Made by a program: the position numbers and the translations under genes. From an uncultured Emergencia sp. (GTDB taxonomy: Bacteria > Bacillota > Clostridia > Peptostreptococcales > Anaerovoracaceae): a stretch of DNA of 35,864 nucleotides. This document shows positions 1 to 7,749 of this stretch, piece by piece. The notes beneath the pieces were generated by a model. That model worked only from the letters and a program-made list of their open reading frames with translations, was not told where the DNA came from and did no database searches. Numbering within the stretch: the stretch's first letter is position 1; each line of letters begins with the position of its first letter. The stretch is from the NCBI GenBank assembly GCA_904420065.1, contig CAJFTU010000057.1:1-35864 (forward strand), given 5' to 3'.

Positions 1-1
1 A

Positions 2-505
2 AAAGACGAGATCGTCGGCGCGGTGAAGAAGTTCTTCTCTGACGATCAGATCGAGTACATCAAGGCGCCGGGAACCCTGGAGGGCGGTGACGTCATGATG
101 GTAGGCGATCACTTCTATGTAGGCAGATCCGCAAGAACCAACGAAGAAGGCATTCGTCAGCTGACGGAGATCCTGGAGAGACACGGACTGACCTGTTCCG
201 AGGTAAAGCTGGAGAAAGTGCTGCACCTGAAGACAGGAGTAAACTATCTGGAAGACAACAACATGCTGGTATCGGGCGAATTTATCGACAAACCGGAGTT
301 CGCGCAGTACAACAAGGTGGTCATTCCGGAGGAAGAGGCGTATGCGGCCAACTGCATCTGGGTCAACGATACGGTGATCGTGCCGGAAGGCTATCCGGCA
401 GTACTGAAGGCCGTACAGGATCTGGGCTACAAGACGCTGGTCGTAGACACTTCCGAATACCGCAAGCTGGACGGAGGTCTCAGCTGCCTGTCCCTGAGAT
501 TTTAG
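2..505 (+). CDS. Dimethylargininase-like (DDAH/amidinotransferase family) hydrolase, 5' truncated by window
   Basis: The reading frame is open from the left edge, so the start is outside the window and only about the last 167 residues are present. The fragment shows the amidinotransferase-fold hallmarks: the APGTLEGGDV segment (substrate Glu/Asp), the catalytic His in LHLKTGVNYL, and a C-terminal GGLSCLSLRF carrying the catalytic Cys. That ending is typical of N-omega,N-omega-dimethylarginine dimethylaminohydrolases, which make citrulline and an amine from methylated arginine. The true substrate here is inferred. It differs from the second amidinotransferase at 3309-4184, whose ending is GGPTCLTCPIYRK. 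No terminator separates it from the carrier gene downstream, so the two are probably co-transcribed. Confidence 0.85.
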   Translation, partial: KDEIVGAVKKFFSDDQIEYIKAPGTLEGGDVMMVGDHFYVGRSARTNEEGIRQLTEILERHGLTCSEVKLEKVLHLKTGVNYLEDNNMLVSGEFIDKPEFAQYNKVVIPEEEAYAANCIWVNDTVIVPEGYPAVLKAVQDLGYKTLVVDTSEYRKLDGGLSCLSLRF

Positions 506-558
506 CCGCTGCGAGGCGAACTCAGGCACAGTATCCTTAAAGAAAGAGAGGAGAGAAG

Positions 559-579
559 ATGCCGACTCTTAACGATTGA
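559..579 (+). other. Six-codon mini-ORF (MPTLND) behind the RBS, probable frameshifted start of the carrier gene
   Basis: A purine-rich RBS (AGAGAGGAGAG, about 546-556) leads to ATG at 559, which reads MPTLND and stops at TGA 577-579. That TGA overlaps the next ATG at 579 (TGATG). YfcC-family proteins usually begin with a short basic stretch and a P-[ST] motif just before the first helix. Inserting a single T after GAT would give MPTLND followed by LMLFWII and continue in frame into the carrier. The piece is therefore either a one-base deletion or sequencing error, or a leader peptide coupled by stop-start overlap. Confidence 0.5.
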
Positions 580-1916
580 TGCTGTTCTGGATCATCGTTG
601 TCGTTGCCGTGTGCACCTATATCGTGCCGGCAGGACAGTATCAGTACATAGAAACCGAAGCCGGAACAATGGTCGATCCGGAAAGCTTCCAGTATGTGGA
701 TCAGAGCCCGGTAAATCCGTTCAGGCTGTTTGTCGCGATCCAGGCAGGATTCATCGACGGCGCGCAGGTTATTTTCCTGATCCTGTTCGGTTACTTCTGG
801 GTATATTCTGTACTGCAGACCGGCGCCTTTACGGCAATGATCAACAAGCTGCTCAGCAGCAAGGCAAAAGACAGCAAGCTCTTTGTTCCGATCTGCATGA
901 TCGTTTTCGCACTGGCAGGCTCGACCTACGGTGAAATGGAAACGGTTTACGGACTTATTCCGATTTTTGTTGCATTAGCCATCGCTTTAGGGTATGATGC
1001 TTTAGTAGGTATGTGTATGTCCGGTATGGCGGTAGCCGTCGGATTTGCATCTGCGACAACCAACCCGTTTACCATCGGTATTGCCCAGTCCTATGCGGAG
1101 CTGCCGATGTTCTCGGGTCTTCTGTATCGCTGGATCATCTTCTTTGTCTTTGTCAGCGTATCCATCATCTTTGTTATGCGTTATGCCAACAAGATCAAAA
1201 AGGATCCGACCAAGAGCCTGCTTTACGGCATGGACTTCTCTGCCTTCAAGGTAGATACAGAGTCTCATACAGAATTTACGACAAAACACAAGATCCTGAT
1301 GCTGGGCATGGTAGTCACCGTTGCGACCATCGTCTACGGTTCACTGCAGCTTGGCTGGTATATCAATGAAATGGCTGGCGTATTCATCATTTCCGGTATT
1401 ATTTCTTCCATTATCGGCGGAAAAGGTCCGGAAGGCATCGCCAGCGACCTGATCGCTTCCATCTCCGAAATGACCGTAGCGGTAGTTGTTGTCGGACTGT
1501 CCAGATGTATCCTGGTGATCATGTCTGAGGGCATGATTATCGACAGCGTTATCCACGGTATGAGCACCCTGCTGGATGGACTGCCAACCTGGGCAACTTC
1601 AGAGATGATGCTGGTCGTTCAGAACCTGTTGAACTTCTTTATCCCGTCCGGAAGCGGCCAGGCGGCGGCAATTATGCCGATTATGACACCGCTGGCAGAC
1701 CTGACCGGCGTGAACCGTCAGATCGCGGTTCTGGCTTATCAGTTCGGCGACGGATATTCCAACCTGATCTGGCCGACTGCGGCATGTGCGATCATGTGTG
1801 GTATTGCGAAGATCCCTATGGGCAAATGGTATAGATTTTTCCTGCCGCTGTTCGGCATCATGTTTATCCTGGAGTCCTTCTTCGTAATCTTTGCAACAGT
1901 AATCAATTACTCCTAA
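576..1916 (+). CDS. YfcC/DcuC-family (C4-dicarboxylate anaerobic carrier-like) membrane transporter
   Basis: This is a polytopic membrane protein of about 446 residues with roughly 10-12 hydrophobic helices. It contains the family's N-terminal TYIVPAGQ motif, the GSTYGEMETVYG segment, and a C-terminal NFFIPSGSGQAAAIMPIM followed by FGDGYSNLIWPT. These match the YfcC/ArcD-like branch of PF03606. Family members carry basic amino acids or dicarboxylates. Lying between two arginine-deiminase-fold enzymes, it may import an arginine derivative or exchange it for citrulline/ornithine (inference). The frame begins at TTG 576 or ATG 579, and an in-frame stop lies just upstream at 570. The N-terminus therefore looks clipped, and the better RBS points to the out-of-frame ATG at 559. 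Confidence 0.85.
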   Translation: MMLFWIIVVVAVCTYIVPAGQYQYIETEAGTMVDPESFQYVDQSPVNPFRLFVAIQAGFIDGAQVIFLILFGYFWVYSVLQTGAFTAMINKLLSSKAKDSKLFVPICMIVFALAGSTYGEMETVYGLIPIFVALAIALGYDALVGMCMSGMAVAVGFASATTNPFTIGIAQSYAELPMFSGLLYRWIIFFVFVSVSIIFVMRYANKIKKDPTKSLLYGMDFSAFKVDTESHTEFTTKHKILMLGMVVTVATIVYGSLQLGWYINEMAGVFIISGIISSIIGGKGPEGIASDLIASISEMTVAVVVVGLSRCILVIMSEGMIIDSVIHGMSTLLDGLPTWATSEMMLVVQNLLNFFIPSGSGQAAAIMPIMTPLADLTGVNRQIAVLAYQFGDGYSNLIWPTAACAIMCGIAKIPMGKWYRFFLPLFGIMFILESFFVIFATVINYS

Positions 1917-1963
1917 TTTAGAGGAAGAACTATATTTCTTTTTAAAGAGAAAGGCGATTTGAG

Positions 1964-3145
1964 ATGATTGACGAAAAACAACTGAGAGACGCATTATTAG
2001 ACAAGACGAATGCGTATCTGGATGAAATTTACGCGCTGAACGACGGCATGGCCAGAGAACCGGAGACGGGATCAGAAGAGTTTAAAAGCTCTGCGGCTAT
2101 CGTGGAAACGCTGCGCAGACACGGGATCGAGACCGAATATCCTTTTGCCGGATTTCCGACAGCGTTCAAGGGCGTGATCAATCCGGAGAAGAAACAGCGC
2201 ATGGCACTCCTTGCAGAATACGATGCGCTGAGAGGACTGGGACACGCCTGCGGTCACTGTGCAAGCGGCAGCGCCAGCGTTCTGGCTGCATTGGCTTTTA
2301 ACGATCTGAAAGAGCAGCTGGATTTCGGTGTGGATATTATCGGTACACCGGATGAGGAAATTGCCGGAATCAAATGTTTAATGGCGGATCAGGGCGTTTT
2401 CGACAATTATGATTTTGCGATCATGGTTCACATGGGCGGCTTCAGCACGGTGGAGGTAAAATACATCGCTCTTGACGGTCTGGGCTTCAAATGGAAAGGC
2501 CAGCCGGCTCATGCGGCAGCTGCGCCGGAAAAAGGACGCAACGCGCTGAACGCGGCAAGACTGTTCATGGACGCCACGGATATGATGCGTCAGCATATTA
2601 TTGAGGAAGCAAGAATGCACGGCTTCATCAAAAATGGCGGCGCAGCCTCGAATATTGTGCCGGAGGAAGCGGAGATCGAGTTCCTGACCAGAGCGCCGAG
2701 ACGAAAAGATCTCAACTACATCACAGACTGGGTCAAGGACTGCGCGAGAGCGGCAGCGCTGGCCACAAAGACGGAAGTGGAGATGTTCCCGGTAGGCGCA
2801 CCGTTCCATGAGCTTTATATCAGCGAACTGGGAAAGAAGACCATGGAGGACTGCTATAGAGATCTGGGAATCGAATTCGCCGAAGGCGAATCAGGAATGA
2901 CCGGATCCTCGGATATCGGTAATGTGGACTATCGCTGCCCGGCATTTCATCCGGTAATGGGTATAGGCAAACCGGAATATCAGTGCCATACGCAGGAATT
3001 TGCCGATGAGATGACAAAGCCGAATACCCACGAGGGCATCAGGAACGCAGCGGCGATGATGATCGCCATGGGAGCAAAACTGTACGGCAATCCGGAGCTC
3101 TTAGCGAAGATCAAAGCGGAGCACAAGGAGTACAGAGGCTATTAA
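1964..3145 (+). CDS. M20-family amidohydrolase (AbgB / aminoacylase-like)
   Basis: This 393-aa protein has the M20D layout: a metal-binding EYDALRGLGHACGHC around residues 85-99, TPDEEIAG with the catalytic/metal Glu pair, a dimerisation domain beginning near KWKGQPAHAAAAPEKGRNAL, and a C-terminal metal His in QCHTQEF. Relatives cleave N-acyl amino acids, indole-acetyl-amino acids or p-aminobenzoyl-glutamate. Here it may release arginine or citrulline from an N-acylated or dipeptide form brought in by the adjacent carrier (inference). It begins 47 bp after the carrier stop, and the RBS (GAAAGG) is weak and distant. It is similar in size and motifs to the M20 enzyme at 17275-18453, suggesting two paralogues with different substrates. 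Confidence 0.9.
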   Translation: MIDEKQLRDALLDKTNAYLDEIYALNDGMAREPETGSEEFKSSAAIVETLRRHGIETEYPFAGFPTAFKGVINPEKKQRMALLAEYDALRGLGHACGHCASGSASVLAALAFNDLKEQLDFGVDIIGTPDEEIAGIKCLMADQGVFDNYDFAIMVHMGGFSTVEVKYIALDGLGFKWKGQPAHAAAAPEKGRNALNAARLFMDATDMMRQHIIEEARMHGFIKNGGAASNIVPEEAEIEFLTRAPRRKDLNYITDWVKDCARAAALATKTEVEMFPVGAPFHELYISELGKKTMEDCYRDLGIEFAEGESGMTGSSDIGNVDYRCPAFHPVMGIGKPEYQCHTQEFADEMTKPNTHEGIRNAAAMMIAMGAKLYGNPELLAKIKAEHKEYRGY

Positions 3146-3227
3146 TTAAAAAATGGAAAAGAACATCGTCTTTTTCACCGGAGGCGGCCGCAGGGGCGCT
3201 TTCGGAAAAGATCGTATATGTGATTAT

Positions 3228-3256
3228 CAGGGAATGTATGTTATATGCATTCCCTG
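3228..3256 (+). terminator. Hairpin in the intergenic gap (attenuator, processing stem or weak terminator)
   Basis: Perfect 9-bp arms CAGGGAATG and CATTCCCTG flank an 11-base loop and are followed by a short TTTAATT. It sits in the 160-bp gap between the M20 gene and the second deiminase. The short U tract makes efficient termination doubtful, and an mRNA-stabilising or partial-attenuation role fits as well. Confidence 0.45.
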
Positions 3257-3308
3257 TTTAATTCATAAGACAAAATATTATATATTTTATTTAAGGAGGA
3301 GAATGAAA

Positions 3309-4184
3309 ATGAATTACGGATGCCAGAGTATGGTAAAGAAAATCGACACGATCATGATCAAGAGACCGGAGAACGCTTTTGTCAGCCAGGAGAACCTGAA
3401 CGAGAACTGGGAAAAGTTTAAGTACTTCGGATGCCCGGATTACGAGAAGGTACTGAAAGAGTACGATCAGTTTGAGCAGATCCTGAAGGACAATGTAGAA
3501 AACATCTGGTACCTGCCTTATGATGAGAGAACCGGACTGGATTCCATCTACACCCACGACTCTCTGAAGGTAACCAAGAAGGGCGCCATCTACTTCCCTA
3601 TGGGCAAGGAACTGAGAAGCAAGGAACGTCTGGCTACAGAAGAATTTCTGAAGAGCAAGGGTATCCCGACTTTAGGATACATTGAGGCGCCGGGAAAAAT
3701 GGAAGGCGGCGACGTTCTCTGGATCGACGAAAAAACGGTAGCGATCGGAAGAGGCTACAGAACCAACGACGAAGGTATTCGCCAGTTTAAGGAGCTGACC
3801 AAGGACATCATTGACGAATACATCGTTATCCCGATGCCGCACGGCGACGGCGAAGAAGCCTGCCTGCACCTGATGAGCATCATCAGCTTTGTGGACACCG
3901 ATAAGGCAGTGGTATATTCCAAGTATATGCCGGTATTCTTCAGAGAATATCTCATTGACAGAGGTATCCAGCTGATCGAATGCGGCGACGAAGAATATGA
4001 TTATCTGGGAACCAACCTGCTGGCTCTGGAGCCGGGAAAATGCATCCTGATCAAAGGCTGCCCGGAAATTCAGAAGAAGATCGAGGATGCCGGCGTTACG
4101 GTGTACACCTACGAAGGAAAAGAAATGTCCTACAGAGGAACCGGAGGCCCGACCTGCCTGACCTGCCCGATCTATAGAAAGTAA
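3309..4184 (+). CDS. Arginine deiminase/dimethylargininase-fold hydrolase (second copy)
   Basis: I chose ATG 3309 because the strong SD AAGGAGGA (3293-3300) ends 8 bases before it. ATG 3303 would be only 2 bases away, and the frame upstream to 3153 has no coding character. The 291-aa product has the guanidino-modifying fold: APGKMEGGDVLW (Glu133/Asp136), catalytic His187 in CLHLMS, and the probable nucleophile Cys283 in GGPTCLTCP at the extreme C-terminus. Such enzymes hydrolyse arginine or substituted arginines to citrulline. The C-terminal CLTCP form is closer to ADI-like amidinotransferases than to the DDAH-like gene at the window start. The exact substrate cannot be read from sequence. 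The rocB-like gene follows 15 bp later, so they form one operon. Confidence 0.85.
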   Translation: MNYGCQSMVKKIDTIMIKRPENAFVSQENLNENWEKFKYFGCPDYEKVLKEYDQFEQILKDNVENIWYLPYDERTGLDSIYTHDSLKVTKKGAIYFPMGKELRSKERLATEEFLKSKGIPTLGYIEAPGKMEGGDVLWIDEKTVAIGRGYRTNDEGIRQFKELTKDIIDEYIVIPMPHGDGEEACLHLMSIISFVDTDKAVVYSKYMPVFFREYLIDRGIQLIECGDEEYDYLGTNLLALEPGKCILIKGCPEIQKKIEDAGVTVYTYEGKEMSYRGTGGPTCLTCPIYRK

Positions 4185-4199
4185 AAGAGGTGGACGGCG

Positions 4200-5867
4200 A
4201 TGAGAAATCACGACATCGACTTTGCCGCTCTGGGCGGCAGAATCAAAGACATCCTGTATCAATATGTCGGAATCCAGACCTTCACCAATACTGCCGGTGA
4301 GAGACTGGTTGAAGATTTCTTCACCGATCACTTCGGCCAGATCGAATATTTCAAAGAGCATCCGGAGTTCTGGGGGCTTTATCCGCTGGAAAACGACGCT
4401 CTGGGCAGGAATGTATGCTGGGCTATGGTGAGGGGAAACAGCAACAAAACCGTCGTTTTGGTTCATCACTACGATATTGTGGATATTGAAGACTTTAAGA
4501 TGCTCAAGCCTTTTGCCTTTTCTCCGGATGTGCTGGCCAAAGAGCTGGCAAAACACCGGGAAATGCTTCCGCCGGACGCCCAGAAGGACCTGGACGAAGA
4601 TACTTTTGTCTTCTGCCGGGGCGGCTGTGATATGAAGGCCGGCGGTTCAATTCAGTACGCACTGCTGGAGGCGTACAGCCAGTTGGAAGACTTTGAGGGC
4701 AATGTCATCGTCATAGGCGTTCCTGACGAAGAAAATCTTTCGGCCGGTATGCGGGCGGCGGATCGGCTGCTGGCTCAGCTGAAGGAAGAGTACGGACTTG
4801 AATATCTGATGATGATCAATTCCGAGCCTCACCAGCGGAAGGATTTTTCCAAGGGTGTATTCTCAGAAGGCACAGTAGGAAAGATGATGCCGTTTGTCTA
4901 TGTAAGAGGATTCCTTTCCCACGCAGGCAAGGTGTTTGAAGGTCTCAACCCGGTTTCCGTTCTGTCGGAGATCGTTACGCGGACGGAGATCAACATGGCT
5001 TTCGCCGACGCGGTAGGGGGAGAAGCGGCTCCGCCGCCAACCTGGCTCTACATGAAGGACAGCAAGGATCGCTATGACGTTTCCATGCCGCTGACGGCAC
5101 AGGGCTGCTTCAGCGTACTGACCCAGAAGCAGACTCCGGCGGAACTGCTGGAAAGGGTGAGAGCCACCTGTGAAGAAGGCTTTGAGGCGGTAATCGGACG
5201 GATGAATGAGAACTACGCCGATTTCTGTGTAAAGACCGGACAGCCGGTCAAACCTCTTCCGTGGAAGGTCAAAGTGGTCAACTATGGAGAACTCTATGCA
5301 GAGGCGGAAAGCTACGGCGGCGAGGAGTTCCGAAAGGCATACGAAGAGGAGATGCAGTCGGTTCTTCGCGATATGCAGGAGGGAAAGGTCCACATGATTG
5401 AAGGCAATTTCCGTCTGATCGAAAGAATCTACGATTACATCGAGGATATCTCTCCGCGGGTCGTATACGGATTGCTGCCGCCTTACTATCCTAACGTTTC
5501 CAACATCTACTTTGACGGAATCGCTCCTTCGGCCAGAGATATGAGCGAAAGGCTGAACGTTTACACCGAAGAGATGTACGGCCAGCAGTATACAAAGGAG
5601 TACTTCTACACCGGTATATGCGACCTCAGCTATATCAATATCGACGATCCGAAGAAGCAGAGGGATTCGGTGGCCGGTTCCATGCCGCTGTTTGGAGAGT
5701 ACTACGACATTCCGTTTGAAGCGATCAAGGAGATCTCCATGGCCGGGATCAACATCGGTCCGTGGGGAAAGGACTTCCATAAGCTGACCGAGAGGGTCTA
5801 TAAAGAAGATCTGTACGAACGTACACCGCATATTTTGGATCACGCAATCACGCTGCTGTTTGCATAA
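4200..5867 (+). CDS. rocB: RocB-like M20 peptidase (arginine utilisation protein)
   Basis: This 555-aa M20-family protein matches RocB by its unusual length and motifs. They are VHHYDIVD (first metal His), CRGGCDMKAG (bridging Asp), GVPDEENLSAG (Glu pair), and a long C-terminal half with YYPNVSNIYFDG and GPWGKDFHKLTERV. RocB is encoded with the arginine-degradation regulon in Bacillus, but its reaction is not established; a hydrolase of an arginine-derived dipeptide or amide is the usual guess. It follows the deiminase after an AGAGGTGG RBS and ends at a clear terminator, so it is the last gene of the operon. Confidence 0.85.
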   Translation: MRNHDIDFAALGGRIKDILYQYVGIQTFTNTAGERLVEDFFTDHFGQIEYFKEHPEFWGLYPLENDALGRNVCWAMVRGNSNKTVVLVHHYDIVDIEDFKMLKPFAFSPDVLAKELAKHREMLPPDAQKDLDEDTFVFCRGGCDMKAGGSIQYALLEAYSQLEDFEGNVIVIGVPDEENLSAGMRAADRLLAQLKEEYGLEYLMMINSEPHQRKDFSKGVFSEGTVGKMMPFVYVRGFLSHAGKVFEGLNPVSVLSEIVTRTEINMAFADAVGGEAAPPPTWLYMKDSKDRYDVSMPLTAQGCFSVLTQKQTPAELLERVRATCEEGFEAVIGRMNENYADFCVKTGQPVKPLPWKVKVVNYGELYAEAESYGGEEFRKAYEEEMQSVLRDMQEGKVHMIEGNFRLIERIYDYIEDISPRVVYGLLPPYYPNVSNIYFDGIAPSARDMSERLNVYTEEMYGQQYTKEYFYTGICDLSYINIDDPKKQRDSVAGSMPLFGEYYDIPFEAIKEISMAGINIGPWGKDFHKLTERVYKEDLYERTPHILDHAITLLFA

Positions 5868-5881
5868 GCATTCTGATTGCA

Positions 5882-5914
5882 GGGCCGCTCCATACAAAAT
5901 GGGGCGGCTCTTTT
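5882..5914 (+). terminator. Rho-independent terminator after rocB
   Basis: Stem GCCGCTCCAT (5884-5893) pairs with ATGGGGCGGC (5899-5908) with one T-G pair and a 5-base loop, followed by CTCTTTT. It closes the deiminase/RocB operon. Confidence 0.85.
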
Positions 5915-6019
5915 GCATCCCGGCTCCCTCTCGAAAATCGTCCTCCCGATGCTCTAAAAGAATATGATTCCGGCAAAAAGATGCCTGTCCGTTTTCTGCA
6001 GCGGCAGAGAAGAACTTTT

Positions 6020-6055
6020 CCATGGCGCGGACAGAACAGGTATGATAAAATGTAC
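6020..6055 (+). promoter_or_regulatory. Possible vegetative promoter of the first sigma-54 activator gene
   Basis: TATGATAAAAT (about 6040-6050) is a good -10 element 40 bp before the start. The -35 is weak (TTCCAT-like, about 17 bp upstream). Nothing else stands out between the terminator and the gene. Confidence 0.35.
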
Positions 6056-6084
6056 AAAACAAATCGGGAAGACGGGAGGAGCCG

Positions 6085-7440
6085 ATGAAGAACGCTTTAA
6101 AACACAGAATGCAGAATGTTAACGTATTGGTTATAGTGGATGCAGAGGGACGAGTAATGTACTATGAGGACTATAACGATACAATTATCAGCAAGTCGAT
6201 AGACAGTATCGTAGGCCGGTCCCTTCTTGAACTGTATCCTTATTTTGAAGAGCAAGAACCCACCGTATTTAAAGCGATGAAAGCGCGCCGGGCAATTCTC
6301 AATGAATATCAGCTCCTTACCATAGACGGACGGGTAAAAAAAGCATTAAATTCGGCTTTTCCCCTGATCAGTAACGGAAAGGTTATCGGAGGACTGGTTG
6401 TTTCCATCGAACTCGACGATAAGATAGAGGATCGCAGAAAAAAGAAGAATCTGCTGTCCAGATACAGTTTTGACGATATTATTACAGAGGACGAGGCGTT
6501 TAATCAGGCTCTCAGCAGGCTGAAGAAGATTGCCGGAAATGATTCCAGCATCCTGATCACCGGGGAGACCGGCACCGGTAAAGAACTGATCGCCCACGCG
6601 GTGCACGATGCCAGCCGCCGGAGAGAAAAGCCTCTGTTCATCCAAAACTGCGCTTCGATTCCCGCTACGCTTATGGAGAGTATCCTGTTCGGTACGGTAA
6701 AAGGCAGCTTTACGGGCGCGATGGATAAGGAGGGTATCTTTGAAGCGGCCGACGGAGGAACGATTTTTCTCGACGAGATCAATTCCATGCCTCTCGAACT
6801 GCAGGGAAAAATTCTGCGGGCTATTGAAAATAAAACGATCAACAGGGTCGGTGAAAATCAGCCGAGGGATATCGATGTGCGGGTGATTGCCGCGGCCAAC
6901 GAAAGTCTGGAGGACAAAGTCAGAGCGGGGCAGTTTCGAGAGGATCTTTATTATCGGTTGAATACCATAGAGTTTCGCATTCCTCCGCTGCGGGAGAGAA
7001 AAGGGGATATCCTGGTGCTGGCGGAGTACTATCTGGAGTATTACAATGCAGTGATGGACAAACAGGTTACCGGCTTTGATCAGGAGGTGAAGGATATCTT
7101 TGCGGCGAACAGATGGAGAGGAAATGTGCGGGAACTGAAAAACGTGGTGGAGTATATCGTAAATGTAAAAGACAGCGGCATCGCGGCTGCCTGTGATCTT
7201 CCCGAGTACATGAACCGTCAGGAAGAGAGAAAAGAAGGTACCGGCAGAGATGCAGAAGCGCTTTCTGATCCGATTTCCCGCGTCACAGGGGACACTCTTC
7301 CGGAAAAGCTTGCAGAGATAGAGAGGTCCCTGATCGAAGAAGCGTTCAGGAGCTGTCGGTACAATGTTTCTCGGACGGCACAGAAACTGGGTATACCAAA
7401 ACAAACTCTCTATTACAAGCTGAAAAAGTATGAAATTTGA
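6085..7440 (+). CDS. Sigma-54-dependent PAS-AAA+-Fis transcriptional activator (RocR-like)
   Basis: This 451-aa protein has an N-terminal PAS-like sensor (about 10-120), an AAA+ domain (about 145-375) and a C-terminal Fis-type HTH (NVSRTAQKLGIPKQTLYYKLKKYEI). The AAA+ domain has Walker A GETGTGKE (from residue 160), the sigma-54 contact loop GSFTGA (from 207) in place of consensus GAFTGA, and Walker B GGTIFLDEI. There is no response-regulator receiver domain, so it senses a small molecule, as RocR senses ornithine/citrulline in Bacillus. It lies directly upstream of a -24/-12 promoter serving a permease, an arginase-family enzyme and a LUD protein, which are its likely targets. The start is set by GACGGGAGGAG ending about 4 bases before ATG. 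Confidence 0.93.
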   Translation: MKNALKHRMQNVNVLVIVDAEGRVMYYEDYNDTIISKSIDSIVGRSLLELYPYFEEQEPTVFKAMKARRAILNEYQLLTIDGRVKKALNSAFPLISNGKVIGGLVVSIELDDKIEDRRKKKNLLSRYSFDDIITEDEAFNQALSRLKKIAGNDSSILITGETGTGKELIAHAVHDASRRREKPLFIQNCASIPATLMESILFGTVKGSFTGAMDKEGIFEAADGGTIFLDEINSMPLELQGKILRAIENKTINRVGENQPRDIDVRVIAAANESLEDKVRAGQFREDLYYRLNTIEFRIPPLRERKGDILVLAEYYLEYYNAVMDKQVTGFDQEVKDIFAANRWRGNVRELKNVVEYIVNVKDSGIAAACDLPEYMNRQEERKEGTGRDAEALSDPISRVTGDTLPEKLAEIERSLIEEAFRSCRYNVSRTAQKLGIPKQTLYYKLKKYEI

Positions 7441-7601
7441 GAAAAAAATATGAAGATCCATAAAATCTTATAGAAATATATACAGTCGAAAATCTGAGAA
7501 CAGGAGACGGGCATGCCTGCTCAGAGCCGGGAAAATCCTGACAGGCGTTCTGAACCAAGGCTTTTTTCTGTATTTTCCAAAGAAAACAACTATTCTAAAA
7601 T

Positions 7602-7635
7602 CGTAAAAATACATCTCCGGAGATCGAAATTTTAC
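7602..7635. promoter_or_regulatory. Candidate activator binding site: palindrome with flanking dyad
   Basis: ATCTCCGGAGAT (7613-7624) is a perfect 12-bp palindrome. GTAAAAAT on its left and ATTTTAC on its right extend the symmetry with a one-base offset. It lies about 35 bp upstream of the -24 element. The position and symmetry suit an activator site, but the link is inferred. Confidence 0.4.
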
Positions 7636-7657
7636 TTTCAGTCTCCGTCTTTTATTT

Positions 7658-7673
7658 TGGCATGGGAATTGCT
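7658..7673 (+). promoter_or_regulatory. Sigma-54 (-24/-12) promoter of the permease-arginase-LUD operon
   Basis: TGGCAT-N5-TTGCT has GG at 7659-7660 and GC at 7671-7672, exactly 12 bp apart as sigma-54 requires. Transcription should start near 7684, leaving a leader of about 65 bases before the permease ATG. A sigma-54 activator gene lies immediately upstream. Confidence 0.85.
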
Positions 7674-7749
7674 TTTTATTATCACAAAAGTACTTTAAGA
7701 ATGTTTCGTCAGGATCATGATCTGCAATTAAGGAGAGGAAAAAAATAAT

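Larger units (their letters stand above)
7441..7749 (+). other. 309-bp regulatory region before the permease operon
   Basis: No gene is convincing here. The open frame 7513-7698 has no RBS or coding character. The region contains a palindrome at 7613-7624, a -24/-12 promoter at 7658-7673, and an imperfect dyad GCCTG...CAGGC near 7514-7544. It is long enough to hold enhancer sites for the activator. Confidence 0.6.

Noticed and set aside
3185-3202. GG-N10-GC spacing resembling a sigma-54 promoter before the second deiminase
   Set aside because: Only the GG/GC pairs match; the remaining consensus bases are wrong and the area is GC-rich, so chance is likely.
3153-3308. N-terminal extension of the second deiminase from ATG 3153
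   Set aside because: The extension spans a hairpin and AT-rich leader, lacks an RBS and adds no family sequence.
7513-7698. 61-codon ORF before the permease
   Set aside because: No RBS, no recognisable product, and it overlaps the -24/-12 promoter.
7441-7749. Guanidine or arginine riboswitch before the permease-arginase operon
   Set aside because: I could not find the conserved ACGR loops or other class signatures; the sigma-54 promoter leaves only a short leader.
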